From Pseudoxanthomonas sp. CF125 (GTDB taxonomy: Bacteria; Pseudomonadota; Gammaproteobacteria; Xanthomonadales; Xanthomonadaceae): a DNA stretch of 64,000 nt. Location: contig NZ_FNLD01000003.1 of the NCBI RefSeq assembly GCF_900104085.1, positions 62,001-126,000 on the forward strand, read 5' to 3'. The notes below the pieces were generated by a model. That model did no database searches. It saw only the letters and a list, made by a program, of their open reading frames with translations, and was not told where the DNA came from. Positions 1 through 9,584 of this stretch are shown here, piece by piece. Position 1 is the stretch's first letter; each line of letters opens with the position of its first letter. The position numbers and the translations under genes are program-made.

Positions 1-3000
1 CCGACCCGCTGCAGGCCCGGGTCGCCACCCACTATCGGCGCATCCTGGGTCTGGCCCAGGTCGGCGCATACGACAATTTCTTCAGCGTCGGCGGCCACTC
101 GCTGCTGGCCGCGCAACTCACCGCCGCGCTGGGCAACGAACTGCGGATGAGCGTGCCGCTGCGTGCGGCCTTCGAACATCCGACCATCGCCGCGCTCGCC
201 GGCTGGATCGCTACCGAGCAAGCCATCGACGCCAGCGTCGAAACCATCGTGCGCCTGCCCGTTGCCACCCGCGCACCGCTGTCGCTGATGCAACAGCGCC
301 TCTGGTACCTGGAACAACTGCAGCCGGGCCGCACGGTCTACAACGTGCCTTCCGCGCATCGCCTGCACGGCGCCCTGGAGGTCGCTGCGCTGAAGCGCGC
401 CTTGGCCAGGATGGTCGAACGCCAGGACGTGCTGCGCACCGTGATCGGCACGCACGAAGGCGAACCCTACCAGCAGGTGCTCGCGCAGCTCGACGCGGAT
501 CTGCCCGAGGAAGACCTGTCGGATCTGCCCGACACCGAGCGCGAAAACGTGCTCATGCAGCGGCTGCAACAGCAGATCGCGCGGCCGTTCGATCTGGAGC
601 AGGGGCCGCTGTTCCGCGCACGCCTCTACAAACTGGCCAAGGACCAGCATGTGCTGTTCTTCATGGCGCACCATCTGGTCTGGGACGGCTGGTCGTTCGA
701 TCTCTTCTACGAAGAGATGTCGGCGCTGTACCAGGCCTATGCCGCCGGTGGCCAGGATCCGCTTGCCGCGCCCGCATTGAGCTATGCGGATTTCGCCGCC
801 TGGCATCGCGACTGGCTGGACGGGCCGGAACTCACCCGGCAATTGCAGCACTGGCAGGCCAAGCTGGCCGATGCGCCGGAAGCGCTGGATCTGCCGCTGG
901 ATCACGCCCGTCCCGCGACTCCCAGCAATGACGGCGACACGGTCTGGCTGCGCATTCCGCAGGCGACCGTGGACCGCTTGCGTGTGCAGGCGCAGGCGCA
1001 GGGCGGCACGCTATTCATGACTCTTCTGTCGGCATGGTCGATGTTGTTGCATCAGCTCAGCGGACAACAGGACCTGGTTATCGGCACGCCGGTGCGCGGC
1101 CGCGGCCAGCCGGGTCTGGAATCGCTGATGGGCTTCTTCGTCAACGCGCTGCCGTTGCGGTTGCGCGTGGATCCCGGCGCCGCTTTCACCGCGCTGTTGC
1201 AGGATGTCCGCAACGAGGTCGTGGATGCCTTCGCATCCCAGGACGTGCCGTTCGAGCACCTGGTGCGGGCGCTGGACAAGCGCCGCGATCCCAGCCGCTT
1301 CCCGATCTACCAGGCGTTCTTCTCCTACCAGGATGCGCGGCAACGGCCGTCGCGCTGGGGCGGGCTGGCGCATGAAAACCTGCCGGTGTTCCAGGCGGCC
1401 GCGGCGCAGGATGTGGCGCTCTGGTTCCTGGAAGGCAACGACGGATTGGTGGGCGGGCTGAATTTCAACACCGACATCCTGCTGCGCCAAACCGCCGAAC
1501 TGCTGAAGCAGCGCTACCTGTTCCTGCTCGACCGCATCGCCGCCGAACCCGGCGCGCCGGTGCGCGAACTGCTCGCCATCGATCCCCGCGAAGCCGCGCA
1601 GCTGGCGCAATGGAACGCGACATCCGCACCGGCGCCCGCCGCTACGGATATCGCCTCCTACCTGCAGGCCTCCTTCCTTGCCAACGCTTCCAGCACGGCA
1701 GTGATCCAGGGCGGGCAGACCCTCACCTATGCGCAATTGCAAAGCCAGGCCGAGCGGATCGCCGCGGCGCTGCAAGCACGCGGCGCGGGCGAAGGCACGC
1801 TGGTGGCGCTGCACCTGCAACGGACGCCGGCCATGCTGGCCGCCGTGCTGGGTGTGTTGCGCTCGGGAGCGGCGTACCTGCCGCTGGACCCGGAATTCCC
1901 CGCCGAACGGCTTGCCTTCATGCTGGAGGATTCCGCTGCCACCCTGCTGCTGCACGACGGTGCGTCGGCGCCTTTCGCGAATTTCAACGGCGCGCAGATC
2001 GGTCTTGAATCGCTGCTGGACCGTGGCGATGCGGAGCCTGCGGCACCTTCCGCACTGGGCGGCCTGTCCTCCGATGCGCTGGCTTATGTCATCTACACCT
2101 CCGGCTCGACCGGCCAGCCGAAGGGCGTGCGGGTAACGCAACGTTCGGTCGTCAACTTCCTGGAATCGATGAAGTCCGAACCAGGCTTCGATGCGTCCAC
2201 GCGCCTGGCCGCGGTGACCACGCTGTCCTTCGATATCGCCGTGCTCGAACTGCTGGCGCCGCTGACCGTCGGTGGCCAGGTGGTGCTGGTTAGCCGCGAA
2301 GACGCCACCGACGGTGCTGCGCTGCGCCGCATTTGCGAACAGCACAAGGTCAACACCATGCAGGCCACTCCCTTCAGCTGGCGCCTGCTGCTGGAAGCCG
2401 GTTGGCGCGGCGGAAGGAAATGGAAAGCCTTGTGCGGCGGCGAACCGATGCCGGTGGAAGTGGCCGAGGCGCTGCTGCTGCGCGTGGGCGAGCTCTGGAA
2501 CATGTACGGTCCCACCGAAACCACGGTGTGGTCGACCTGCACCCGCATCGTAGCGGGCCAGGGCGACATCGTCATCGGTCGTCCCATCGCCAATACGCGC
2601 GTGCAAGTGGTCGATGCCAACGGCAATCCCTGCCCTATCGGCATCGCCGGCGAACTGGTCATCGAAGGCGCTGGCGTGGCCCTGGGCTATCACGCCCGCC
2701 CGCAACTGACCGCCGAGAAATTCATCGCCGATAGCGACGGCAACGGCGCCGCGTACCGCAGCGGCGATCTGGGCCGTTGGCGCAGCGACGGACAGTTGCA
2801 GCACCTGGGGCGGCTGGACCAGCAGATCAAGCTGCATGGCTACCGAATAGAAATCGGCGAGATCGAAGTAGCCCTGGCCCGACACGCCTCCGTGGCCCAG
2901 GCGGCGGTGCATCTCGCGCCCGGCGCCGGTGGCGAGCGCATGCTGGCCGCCTACCTGGTGCTGCGCGACGGGCATGCGCTGCAACCGGAAGAACTGCGCG

Positions 3001-3458
3001 CCCACCTGCGCCATACGCTTCCGGCCTACATGGTTCCGGCGGTCTTCATCGCACTGGACGCACTGCCCACCACCAGCAACGGCAAACTGGACCGCAACGC
3101 GCTGCCGGCGCCGGTACGTGCGGTGGCTACAGCGCCGGCCGCCGCGCACCGGCGGCCATTCACGCCGACCGAAGCCACGGTCGCGGCGCTGTGGTGCGAA
3201 TTGCTCGAGCTCGAACAAGTGGGCGCGCAGGACAACTTCCTGGACCTTGGCGGCCATTCGCTATTGGTGATGCGCGCCGTGGCGCTGCTGCAGACGCGCA
3301 CCGGCGCAAGCCTCAGCCCGCGTGCGTTCGTGTTCCAGACGCTCGAGCAGATCGCCGCCGAATGCGATGCGATGGCCGGGGAGAAGCGGCCGGCGGATCA
3401 ATCCCGCGGTTTGCTGGGAAGGGTCATCGCGCGGCTGGGGCGGAGTGCGCGGAAATGA
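1..3458 (+). CDS. Nonribosomal peptide synthetase, C-terminal part (PCP-C-A-PCP), 5' end outside window
   Basis: Large modular enzyme that activates an amino acid as adenylate, loads it on a carrier domain and condenses it with the upstream peptide. The reading frame is open from nt 3, so the gene starts before the window. Order seen: carrier domain with GGHSLL (pantetheine Ser at nt 99-101); condensation domain with HHLVWDG at nt 669-689; adenylation domain with YTSGSTGQPKG at nt 2094-2126, NMYGPTETT, YRSGDLGRW and NGKLDRNALP; second carrier domain with LGGHSLL (Ser at nt 3258-3260). Reading the specificity pocket by eye gives D-I-L-Q-L-G-M-V-W-K, close to the known glycine code DILQLGLIWK, so glycine is the inferred substrate. 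The protein ends about 65 residues after the last carrier Ser with no thioesterase, reductase or terminal condensation domain. Product unknown. Confidence 0.93.
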   Translation, partial: DPLQARVATHYRRILGLAQVGAYDNFFSVGGHSLLAAQLTAALGNELRMSVPLRAAFEHPTIAALAGWIATEQAIDASVETIVRLPVATRAPLSLMQQRLWYLEQLQPGRTVYNVPSAHRLHGALEVAALKRALARMVERQDVLRTVIGTHEGEPYQQVLAQLDADLPEEDLSDLPDTERENVLMQRLQQQIARPFDLEQGPLFRARLYKLAKDQHVLFFMAHHLVWDGWSFDLFYEEMSALYQAYAAGGQDPLAAPALSYADFAAWHRDWLDGPELTRQLQHWQAKLADAPEALDLPLDHARPATPSNDGDTVWLRIPQATVDRLRVQAQAQGGTLFMTLLSAWSMLLHQLSGQQDLVIGTPVRGRGQPGLESLMGFFVNALPLRLRVDPGAAFTALLQDVRNEVVDAFASQDVPFEHLVRALDKRRDPSRFPIYQAFFSYQDARQRPSRWGGLAHENLPVFQAAAAQDVALWFLEGNDGLVGGLNFNTDILLRQTAELLKQRYLFLLDRIAAEPGAPVRELLAIDPREAAQLAQWNATSAPAPAATDIASYLQASFLANASSTAVIQGGQTLTYAQLQSQAERIAAALQARGAGEGTLVALHLQRTPAMLAAVLGVLRSGAAYLPLDPEFPAERLAFMLEDSAATLLLHDGASAPFANFNGAQIGLESLLDRGDAEPAAPSALGGLSSDALAYVIYTSGSTGQPKGVRVTQRSVVNFLESMKSEPGFDASTRLAAVTTLSFDIAVLELLAPLTVGGQVVLVSREDATDGAALRRICEQHKVNTMQATPFSWRLLLEAGWRGGRKWKALCGGEPMPVEVAEALLLRVGELWNMYGPTETTVWSTCTRIVAGQGDIVIGRPIANTRVQVVDANGNPCPIGIAGELVIEGAGVALGYHARPQLTAEKFIADSDGNGAAYRSGDLGRWRSDGQLQHLGRLDQQIKLHGYRIEIGEIEVALARHASVAQAAVHLAPGAGGERMLAAYLVLRDGHALQPEELRAHLRHTLPAYMVPAVFIALDALPTTSNGKLDRNALPAPVRAVATAPAAAHRRPFTPTEATVAALWCELLELEQVGAQDNFLDLGGHSLLVMRAVALLQTRTGASLSPRAFVFQTLEQIAAECDAMAGEKRPADQSRGLLGRVIARLGRSARK

Positions 3459-3478
3459 AATACGGCACGGCGCTGCGA

Positions 3479-4297
3479 TCAGCGCATGGAATCTTCGCGG
3501 ACGAAGTAGTAACCGCTGTAGGCGTCGATGTCGCGGCCGCGGGTGAAAGGGATGCGGCAGTACTGCTCCCGATTGCTCCAGTGGTCGACGACGCGATAAC
3601 CCAGCCCGGTGACCGAAGCCACGAATTCATCGCGGTTGTAGATGCGGTAAGGATGGAACGCGCGCCCGGTGGATTGCACGGTGACGAAGGTTTCGCCGTC
3701 GTACAGCGGCATCTTGTTGATCAGCAGGTGTTGCGGACGGCTGTTCATGCCGTCCAGGAGCTGGGGCATGTCCATGTCCACGTATTGCAGTGAGCCGGCC
3801 GCCAGCAGGACGTTGCACCGGCTTCCGTCGGCTATCGAGGAAGTGAATTCCAGGCCGGTCGCGCCACGCTCCTGCGCCAGCCGCGCGCCTTCCTCGATGA
3901 TCGCCGGCACGTCGCATACGCGCCAGCGCATCCCCGGCGGATAACCCAGGTACTGTTCCCAACCGTAGAAACTGACGCCCACATGCCCGCCAAAATCGAA
4001 CAGCACGGTGTCCGCATCCAGGATGCGCTGCAACCAGAACAGGACGGCGTAGTCGCTCTGGCAGGCGCGCTCCATCCGGTTGCGGTACATGCCGGAGAGG
4101 GCGTCGTGGTCGTAGCCGATACGGCGGCCGCGGAGGATGGACCGCTCGGCCTCGGCGAAGCCGGGAAACACGCCACGGAACTTGTTGGGGGGCATGCGCG
4201 CGAAGCTACGGGCGTAGTCCCAGGCCAGGACTTGGCCAAGAACGGGAATCCGCCATGCGTGACGGGCAATGCGTTCGCCGGTGTCGATGAGCCCCAT
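3479..4297 (-). CDS. Putative methyltransferase, TIGR04325 (LIC12133-like) family
   Basis: 272-aa protein that resembles the TIGR04325 class of putative SAM-dependent methyltransferases often found in polysaccharide or secondary-metabolite loci. The middle holds a degenerate glycine-rich binding motif (LFDFGGHVGVSFYGW) followed by an acidic strand (WRVCDVPAIIEEG) and LLAAGSLQYVDM, the usual order of a Rossmann methyltransferase. I chose ATG 4297 (MGLIDTGERIARH): a longer reading would run into the divergent oxygenase gene. It converges on the synthetase with 20 nt between stops and is 36 nt from the start of its divergent neighbour, so it probably belongs to the same biosynthetic locus. Substrate unknown. 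Confidence 0.75.
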   Translation of the reverse strand: MGLIDTGERIARHAWRIPVLGQVLAWDYARSFARMPPNKFRGVFPGFAEAERSILRGRRIGYDHDALSGMYRNRMERACQSDYAVLFWLQRILDADTVLFDFGGHVGVSFYGWEQYLGYPPGMRWRVCDVPAIIEEGARLAQERGATGLEFTSSIADGSRCNVLLAAGSLQYVDMDMPQLLDGMNSRPQHLLINKMPLYDGETFVTVQSTGRAFHPYRIYNRDEFVASVTGLGYRVVDHWSNREQYCRIPFTRGRDIDAYSGYYFVREDSMR

Positions 4298-4333
4298 GCG
4301 CCAAGGATAACAGCAGATGTATATTCCAGAGCC

Positions 4334-5239
4334 ATGGCCGGACCGCTGATTTCCCTCGAATCCGATAGCTTCGATCCGTGGAAGCTGCAAGCCGTCAGCC
4401 ACCGCTTGTGCGGGCATCCGCTACTGCAGATCGAATCGCTGGTGGCGCTGGGCCGCCGCCTGGAATCGCGCAAACTGGTACGTACGCACAGCGATACCGC
4501 CACCGCCGGCACCGCCTTCGGCGACGCTCCCTCGCTGCATCCCAACCAGCGCAGCGCGGAGGAAACGCTTGCGGGGATTGCCGAGGCGCGCGCCTGGATG
4601 TCGCTGCTCAATGTGCAGGCCGATCCGGTCTACCGCACGCTGGTCGATGAGGTGCTGGACGCGGTGCGGCCTTTCGTCGACCGCGTCGATCCGGGCATGA
4701 GCTTCCGCGGCGGATGGATCTTCGTCACTTCACCGGGAGCCGTCACCCCGTTCCACATGGACCACGAACACAATTTCATCCTGCAGATCCGCGGCAAAAA
4801 GCGTCTGTACACCTGGGACCCGCTGGACCGCGGCATCATCAGCGAGCGGGCCCAGGAACTCTTTCACGACCAGCATTCGCGCGAGGAAGTCCGCTGGGAC
4901 GAATCCTTCCGCGCCAGGGCGCGCGTGTTCGATCTGGAACCGGGAATGGGCGGCTACATGCCCTCCACCGCACCGCACATGGTGGAGAACGGCGACGAGC
5001 CGTCGATCACCGTCAGCTTCACCTACTACACGGCGGCCACGCGCCGGCGCGAGTTGCTGTACCGCGGCAATGCGCGCATGCGCGCACATGGGATGAGCCC
5101 TTCACCGGTCGGTCAGTCGCCCTTGCGCGACAACGTCAAGGCCGCGGTCCTTTCCGCGTATATGGAATCCCGTGCGCGCCTGCTTCGCGCGCTGGGGCGC
5201 GGCGTGCGCGACAACAAGCTGGATTACGCGCCCACCTGA
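4334..5239 (+). CDS. JmjC/cupin-like Fe(II)/2-oxoglutarate oxygenase
   Basis: 301-aa cupin-fold protein. The iron triad can be read: HxD in TPFHMDHEHNF and a distal His in STAPHMVENG, with the strand ILQIRGKKRLYTWDP that is typical of JmjC/cupin_8 hydroxylases in between. Members of this family hydroxylate amino-acid side chains, sometimes on carrier-bound residues or finished peptides. Start ATG 4334 is preferred because the homologous region begins there; the open frame continues upstream but overlaps the methyltransferase on the other strand. The gene ends 6 nt before the convergent flippase stop. Tailoring of the nearby synthetase product is inferred from position only. Confidence 0.75.
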   Translation: MAGPLISLESDSFDPWKLQAVSHRLCGHPLLQIESLVALGRRLESRKLVRTHSDTATAGTAFGDAPSLHPNQRSAEETLAGIAEARAWMSLLNVQADPVYRTLVDEVLDAVRPFVDRVDPGMSFRGGWIFVTSPGAVTPFHMDHEHNFILQIRGKKRLYTWDPLDRGIISERAQELFHDQHSREEVRWDESFRARARVFDLEPGMGGYMPSTAPHMVENGDEPSITVSFTYYTAATRRRELLYRGNARMRAHGMSPSPVGQSPLRDNVKAAVLSAYMESRARLLRALGRGVRDNKLDYAPT

Positions 5240-5245
5240 GCGGCG

Positions 5246-6760
5246 CTATTCGGCCTGGCGCCGGCCCAGGCGTCCACCCGAAAGACGATGCAGCAGCGCA
5301 CGCGCGTAGGCCGCATCGGCTTCGTGCAGGCAACGCAATAGCCAGAGTGCGGCCACATAGGAAATCAGGAACAGCACGCCGCCAGCCGCCAGTGCGAGCA
5401 GCGGCGGATCCAGGCGCGTCGCAGGCCAGCTGCAAGCCGCAGCCAGCGCGGCCGCCAGGCCGATGCGCGACAGACGTCCCCAGTGCAGGGAAGAGCGCGT
5501 TTCGCGCAAGGCCAGCTCCAGCGTGGAGCCGGTGCCCAGGATCGCCAGCACGGCGCACGCCACCACCGCGCCGTGCAGGCCGAAATAGAACGTGCCCACG
5601 CCCGCTCCGGCGAACCGCAGAACGGTGAACAACAGGGTGAGCTTCATCAATGCGGTCTGGCGGTCGGCGCTCACCAGATAGGACGAGGCCCCTTGCCCCA
5701 GCGTACTGGCCACGCGCGCCACCAGCAGGATGCTCAAGGCCTGCGCGGCCGGCGCGTAAGCCGGTCCGTACAGCAGTGCGATGAGCTGCTTTGCGAACAC
5801 CGCGCCGATGGCGATCAACGGCGCCCCCAGCACGAACAGCCAGGCAGTAGCGCCTGCGATCAGCGACGCCGCTTCCTGCCGGCTGCGCCCGTAGGCGCTG
5901 GCCATCATCGGCAGCAGCTGCGCGCTGACCACGCCCGGCGCCAGCAGTGCGGCGCCCATCGCCAACGCGTTGGCGACTTTGAACATGCCGGCCTGGTCGG
6001 GCCCGGCAAGCAGGTTGAGAAAAGGCAGTTCGATTTCGCTGGTGCCTATCGAACCCAGGATGATGGTGAAGGCGACCACGCGCAGATGATGGGCCACGCG
6101 TGCGGCCAATTCGGTGGGCAAGTGTGCCTCGCCCGCGCCCGCGGCGCGCAGCACTTCGGCTGCGCGCCAACGCGAAACCAGATAGAAAACGACCCCGGAC
6201 ACCGCGTAGATCGCGATGAATACGGGAAGCGAAGAACGCCACAGCCAGGCCACCGCGATCATCGCCAGGTTCAAGGTCGCGCTGACGCCTGCGATGACCG
6301 CGACCGAACGGAAATCCTGCGATCCTTTGGCCAGCGCGATGTTGAACATGTAAGGCGCGCGCAACAGCACAGAGGCCACAATGAGGCCCAGCACCCATAG
6401 TTCCTGACCGGCCGCGATGCGCGAACGCGTCGCGAAGAGCAGCACGCCGACGCTTGCCGCCACCACCACCAGCATCAATCGCTGCAGCCGCTGCAGCTTG
6501 CGTACCAGCGGCCCGATCAGATCGGTCCGCCTCGCCCCGTTCAATTCGGCCACGAACTTGATCGCAGCGGTGGTGATGCCCGCATTGGCCACGATCACGG
6601 CCGTGGACACGATCCAGACCAGCAGGCTGTAGACGCCCAGGTCCGCCGGGCCCAGGGCGCGCGCCACCAGGATCGAGGCGATCAGCCCGAACAGGTATTC
6701 GATGTAGAGGCCGGCCGAAGAATAGACCGCATTGGAAAGGGTCCTGCCGCGCTCGTTCAT
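5246..6760 (-). CDS. Wzx/MATE-like flippase (MOP superfamily polysaccharide export protein)
   Basis: 504-aa integral membrane protein with about twelve to fourteen hydrophobic helices, of the oligosaccharidyl-lipid flippase type (MOP superfamily). The N-terminus SNAVYSSAGLYIEYLFGLIA and the segment ARALGPADLGVYSLLVWI are the typical first helices of Wzx-like proteins. Start ATG 6760 (MNERGRTLS) fits the family; the open frame continues 94 codons upstream but that part has no family character. It lies beside a peptide synthetase, a methyltransferase and an oxygenase, so it could move a lipid-linked glycan or an amphiphilic peptide across the inner membrane; the sequence does not say which. Confidence 0.85.
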   Translation of the reverse strand: MNERGRTLSNAVYSSAGLYIEYLFGLIASILVARALGPADLGVYSLLVWIVSTAVIVANAGITTAAIKFVAELNGARRTDLIGPLVRKLQRLQRLMLVVVAASVGVLLFATRSRIAAGQELWVLGLIVASVLLRAPYMFNIALAKGSQDFRSVAVIAGVSATLNLAMIAVAWLWRSSLPVFIAIYAVSGVVFYLVSRWRAAEVLRAAGAGEAHLPTELAARVAHHLRVVAFTIILGSIGTSEIELPFLNLLAGPDQAGMFKVANALAMGAALLAPGVVSAQLLPMMASAYGRSRQEAASLIAGATAWLFVLGAPLIAIGAVFAKQLIALLYGPAYAPAAQALSILLVARVASTLGQGASSYLVSADRQTALMKLTLLFTVLRFAGAGVGTFYFGLHGAVVACAVLAILGTGSTLELALRETRSSLHWGRLSRIGLAAALAAACSWPATRLDPPLLALAAGGVLFLISYVAALWLLRCLHEADAAYARALLHRLSGGRLGRRQAE

Positions 6761-7265
6761 GCGCTCATCGCCCAACCGCGACAGCCAAGGGACAAGGCCG
6801 CGGGACAGCGAGGTGGCGCGGTACGCGCTGAAGCCATAACCCCTTCCCCGAGTCGTCAGGAGATTGAGTCTACCGGTCGGAAACCCATTGCTGCTACACG
6901 GCAGGAATGCGTCGAATGCTTTAACGCACGATGAGGCAGGGAGTTCTGGACCGACCACCCCCCCCGGTAAAGCGTAGTAAAGCAACATCGGCTCAAAGCG
7001 TTCGCTCGGCCAGGGTCGAGCGACCAGGCCTGTTGCTTTCAAGGGTCAATGCATCGCTTCCCGGCAGTTGAGCGGGTGATGCGTCATGTTCGATGACCAG
7101 GAGCATGGTCCGCGCCGCTGCCCTGCTTTCATCCGGTGTCCACTTTAGGTCGCGGATTCAACCAGTCGATACAGCATACTGAAGCTGCTCAGGCGGCTGG
7201 GGTGTGCGGCTAGCCGGTCACAACGTATGGCGCCTGTCGTTGCTCCCGCTGTTATGGAACGATTG
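6761..7265. other. 505-nt non-coding stretch
   Basis: Spacer between the flippase start and the end of the sugar dehydrogenase gene. The proximal 280 nt are open on the minus strand in frame with the flippase but show no recognisable protein features, so they are read as its leader. I see no RNA gene, repeat or clear terminator here. Confidence 0.5.
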
Positions 7266-8423
7266 CTACGAGGCGATGGGCACCCAGACCGCTCCTATTC
7301 GCGCGCTGGCCACCGCAGCCTCGATGAAGGCCATGCCGGCGACGCCGTCGTCGATGCCGGGGAGATCGAGATCATCCGGCGGCGGCTCGCCAGCGACTTC
7401 CGCGGCGATCGCACGGAAAGCTTCGCGGTACAGGTTGGCGAAGGCCTCCAGATAGCCTTCCGGATGTCCGGCCGGTATCCGCGTGACGCGTTGCGCGTCC
7501 TCGCCGACATAGCCGTTGCCGCGGCGCAGGATTTCGCGCGGGCGATCCGGGTATTTGACGATCAATTCGTTGGGATGTTCCTGTTGCCACTCGAGCGAAG
7601 CCTCGCTGCCGTACACGCGCAGGCTCAACTTGTTTTCTTCCCCCACCGCGATCTGCGAGCTGTGCAGCACGCCGCGCGCGCCGCCTTCGAAGCGCAGCAG
7701 CAGATTGCCGTCATCGTCCAGTCGGCGGCCGGGCACGAAGGTGGTGAGGTCGGCACACAGTTCGGCGATTCGCAAGCCGGTGACATAGCGCGCCAGGTTT
7801 TCCGCGTGCGTGCCGATGTCGCCCATGCACCCGGCCGCGCCGCTGCGAGCCGGGTCGGTGCGCCAGGAGGCCTGCTTGTGGCCGCCGCTTTCGATGTCGC
7901 TGGCCAGCCACCCTTGCGAATACTCCACCACCACCTTGCGCAGCGTGCCGAGCGCACCGCCACGCACCAGTGCGCGCGCCTGTTTCACCATCGCATTGCC
8001 GGTGTAGTTGTGGGTCAGCGCGAACACCTTGCCGCTGCGCGCGACCGTCTCGCGCAAAGCGCGCGCTTCGGCCAGCGTCAGCGTGACCGGCTTGTCGCAG
8101 ACCACGTTGAAGCCGTGCTCCAGGAACAGCGTCGCGGCCGGGAAATGCTGGTCGTTCGGGGTGACGATGACGACGAAGTCCAACCGCTCGCCAGGCGGGC
8201 GCGCCGCCTCGGCCACCGCCATCTCACGATAGCTTCCATACGCACGATCGGCCGCCACGAACAAGTCGGCCGCCGAATCGCGCGATCGCTGCGGATCCGA
8301 TGAAAAGGCGCCGGCGACGAGTTCGGCCTGTCCGTCCATCTGCGCGGCGATCCGGTGCACGGCGCCGATGAACGCGCCACGTCCGCCGCCGATCATGCCG
8401 AAGCGCAGCTTGCGTCCTGTCAC
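7266..8423 (-). CDS. Gfo/Idh/MocA-family NAD(P)-dependent sugar dehydrogenase
   Basis: 385-aa oxidoreductase. N-terminal Rossmann fold with [17 protein letters not shown], then the family-defining [13 protein letters not shown] (EKP-type motif with Lys) and a C-terminal substrate domain including [13 protein letters not shown], where the GDIGTH His/Asp are catalytic in relatives. The chosen GTG start at 8423 overlaps the upstream isomerase stop by 4 nt (GTGA), indicating translational coupling. It is the last gene of a seven-gene minus-strand operon. In known 3-keto-glycoside pathways such enzymes reduce or oxidise keto-sugars, which is the inferred role. Confidence 0.9.
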   Translation of the reverse strand: MTGRKLRFGMIGGGRGAFIGAVHRIAAQMDGQAELVAGAFSSDPQRSRDSAADLFVAADRAYGSYREMAVAEAARPPGERLDFVVIVTPNDQHFPAATLFLEHGFNVVCDKPVTLTLAEARALRETVARSGKVFALTHNYTGNAMVKQARALVRGGALGTLRKVVVEYSQGWLASDIESGGHKQASWRTDPARSGAAGCMGDIGTHAENLARYVTGLRIAELCADLTTFVPGRRLDDDGNLLLRFEGGARGVLHSSQIAVGEENKLSLRVYGSEASLEWQQEHPNELIVKYPDRPREILRRGNGYVGEDAQRVTRIPAGHPEGYLEAFANLYREAFRAIAAEVAGEPPPDDLDLPGIDDGVAGMAFIEAAVASARIGAVWVPIAS

Positions 8424-9469
8424 GCCATTCCTCCGCGCCCACGACCCTCGAAAGCCGCGTCGAAGGCCACCGCGCTGGGCGGGAAATCGAGCCGGCGCAC
8501 GAAGGCCGCGGCCTCGGTGGCGCCGTGCACGCGATCCATGCGCGCGTCCTCCCATTCCACCGACAGCGGGCCGCGATAACCGATGTCGTTCAAGGCGACG
8601 ATGATGTCCTGGAAGCGCACGTCGCCGCGCCCGACCGAGCGGAAGTCCCAGTGGCGGCGCGCGTCGCCGAAATCGGTATGGCCGCCGAACACACCCACGC
8701 TGCCGTCGCCGCGCCCCCACCAGACGTCCTTCATGTGGACGTTGAAGATACGGTCGCCAAAGGTACGCAGGAAGCGGATGTAGTCCACGCCCTGGTAGGC
8801 GAAATGCGAGGGGTCGAAGTTGAAGCCGAAGCGCGGGTGGTGGTCGACCGCTTCCAGAGCGCGCTGCGCGCTGGCGATGTCGAATGCGATCTCGGTGGGA
8901 TGCACTTCCAGGGCGAAATTCACGTCGACCGCGTCGAAGGCGTCGAGGATCGGGCGCCAGCGTCGCGCGAAGTCATCGAAGCCCTGCTGCAGATAGGCCT
9001 GCGAGGTCGGCGGGAACGCGTAGACGGCGTGCCAGATCGACGAGCCGGTGAAGCCGGTAACCGTCGCCGGGGAACCGATCGCCGCACCCGGCCGCGCATC
9101 GAAGAACGCGCGCGCGGCTTTGGCCGTGTCGATCATCCGCGCAGCGGCGCGCTGGCGCACGCCTTCCGGCTCGCCGTCGCCCCAGATTTCCGGCGGCAGG
9201 ATCGCGCGGTGGCGCTCGTCGATCAGGTCGCAGACCGCCTGCCCGACCAGATGGTTGGCGATCGCATGACAGCACAGGCCCTGCGCCTGCAGCACGCTCC
9301 AGCGTTGATGCACGTAGTCCGGCGAAGCCAGCGCGCGTTCGACATCGAAGTGGTCGCCCCAGCACGCCAGTTCCAGACCGTCGTAGCCCATGGCGACAGT
9401 CTGTTTGGCCAGTTCGTCGAGTGTGAGGTCGGCCCATTGCCCGGTGAAGAGCGTGACAGGACGTGGCAT
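8420..9469 (-). CDS. Sugar phosphate isomerase/epimerase (xylose-isomerase-like TIM barrel), cytoplasmic
   Basis: 349-aa TIM-barrel protein without signal peptide. Seen: [18 protein letters not shown] near the N-terminus, a metal-ligand pattern with [30 protein letters not shown] and [11 protein letters not shown], and a terminal [13 protein letters not shown]. This pattern (Glu, Asp/His, His, Glu) is that of the AP_endonuc_2/xylose isomerase-like family, members of which isomerise or epimerise sugars, inositols or keto-sugars. ATG 9469 has a good AGGAG upstream. Its stop overlaps the downstream dehydrogenase start. Its role in keto-sugar catabolism is inferred from the operon. Confidence 0.9.
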   Translation of the reverse strand: MPRPVTLFTGQWADLTLDELAKQTVAMGYDGLELACWGDHFDVERALASPDYVHQRWSVLQAQGLCCHAIANHLVGQAVCDLIDERHRAILPPEIWGDGEPEGVRQRAAARMIDTAKAARAFFDARPGAAIGSPATVTGFTGSSIWHAVYAFPPTSQAYLQQGFDDFARRWRPILDAFDAVDVNFALEVHPTEIAFDIASAQRALEAVDHHPRFGFNFDPSHFAYQGVDYIRFLRTFGDRIFNVHMKDVWWGRGDGSVGVFGGHTDFGDARRHWDFRSVGRGDVRFQDIIVALNDIGYRGPLSVEWEDARMDRVHGATEAAAFVRRLDFPPSAVAFDAAFEGRGRGGMA

Positions 9470-9508
9470 GTGGAACTCCTGTTATTGGCGATTTGGTGTT
9501 TTCACACA

Positions 9509-9584
9509 GAGAACGGGGAATAAAGAATTGGGAATGGAAGTTTCACCATTTCCCCATTTCCGGTTCTCCATTCCCGCTGTTCTC
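9509..9584. repeat. Palindromic GGGAAT-type intergenic repeat
   Basis: Arms GAGAACGGGGAAT at the left and ATTCCCGCTGTTCTC at the right face each other, with an inner pair GGGAATGGA/TCCATTCCC. Repeats rich in GGGAAT/ATTCCC are common between genes in xanthomonads. It touches the stop codon of the permease gene and may act as a transcript-end or stabilising hairpin inside the operon. Confidence 0.55.

Noticed and set aside
1011-3257. 748-aa open frame antisense to the synthetase
   Set aside because: It is the opposite-strand shadow of the high-GC NRPS gene, whose domains are clear; no protein features in the shadow.
6761-7042. 94-codon N-terminal extension of the flippase
   Set aside because: No membrane helices or family similarity; the MOP fold begins at MNERGRTLS.
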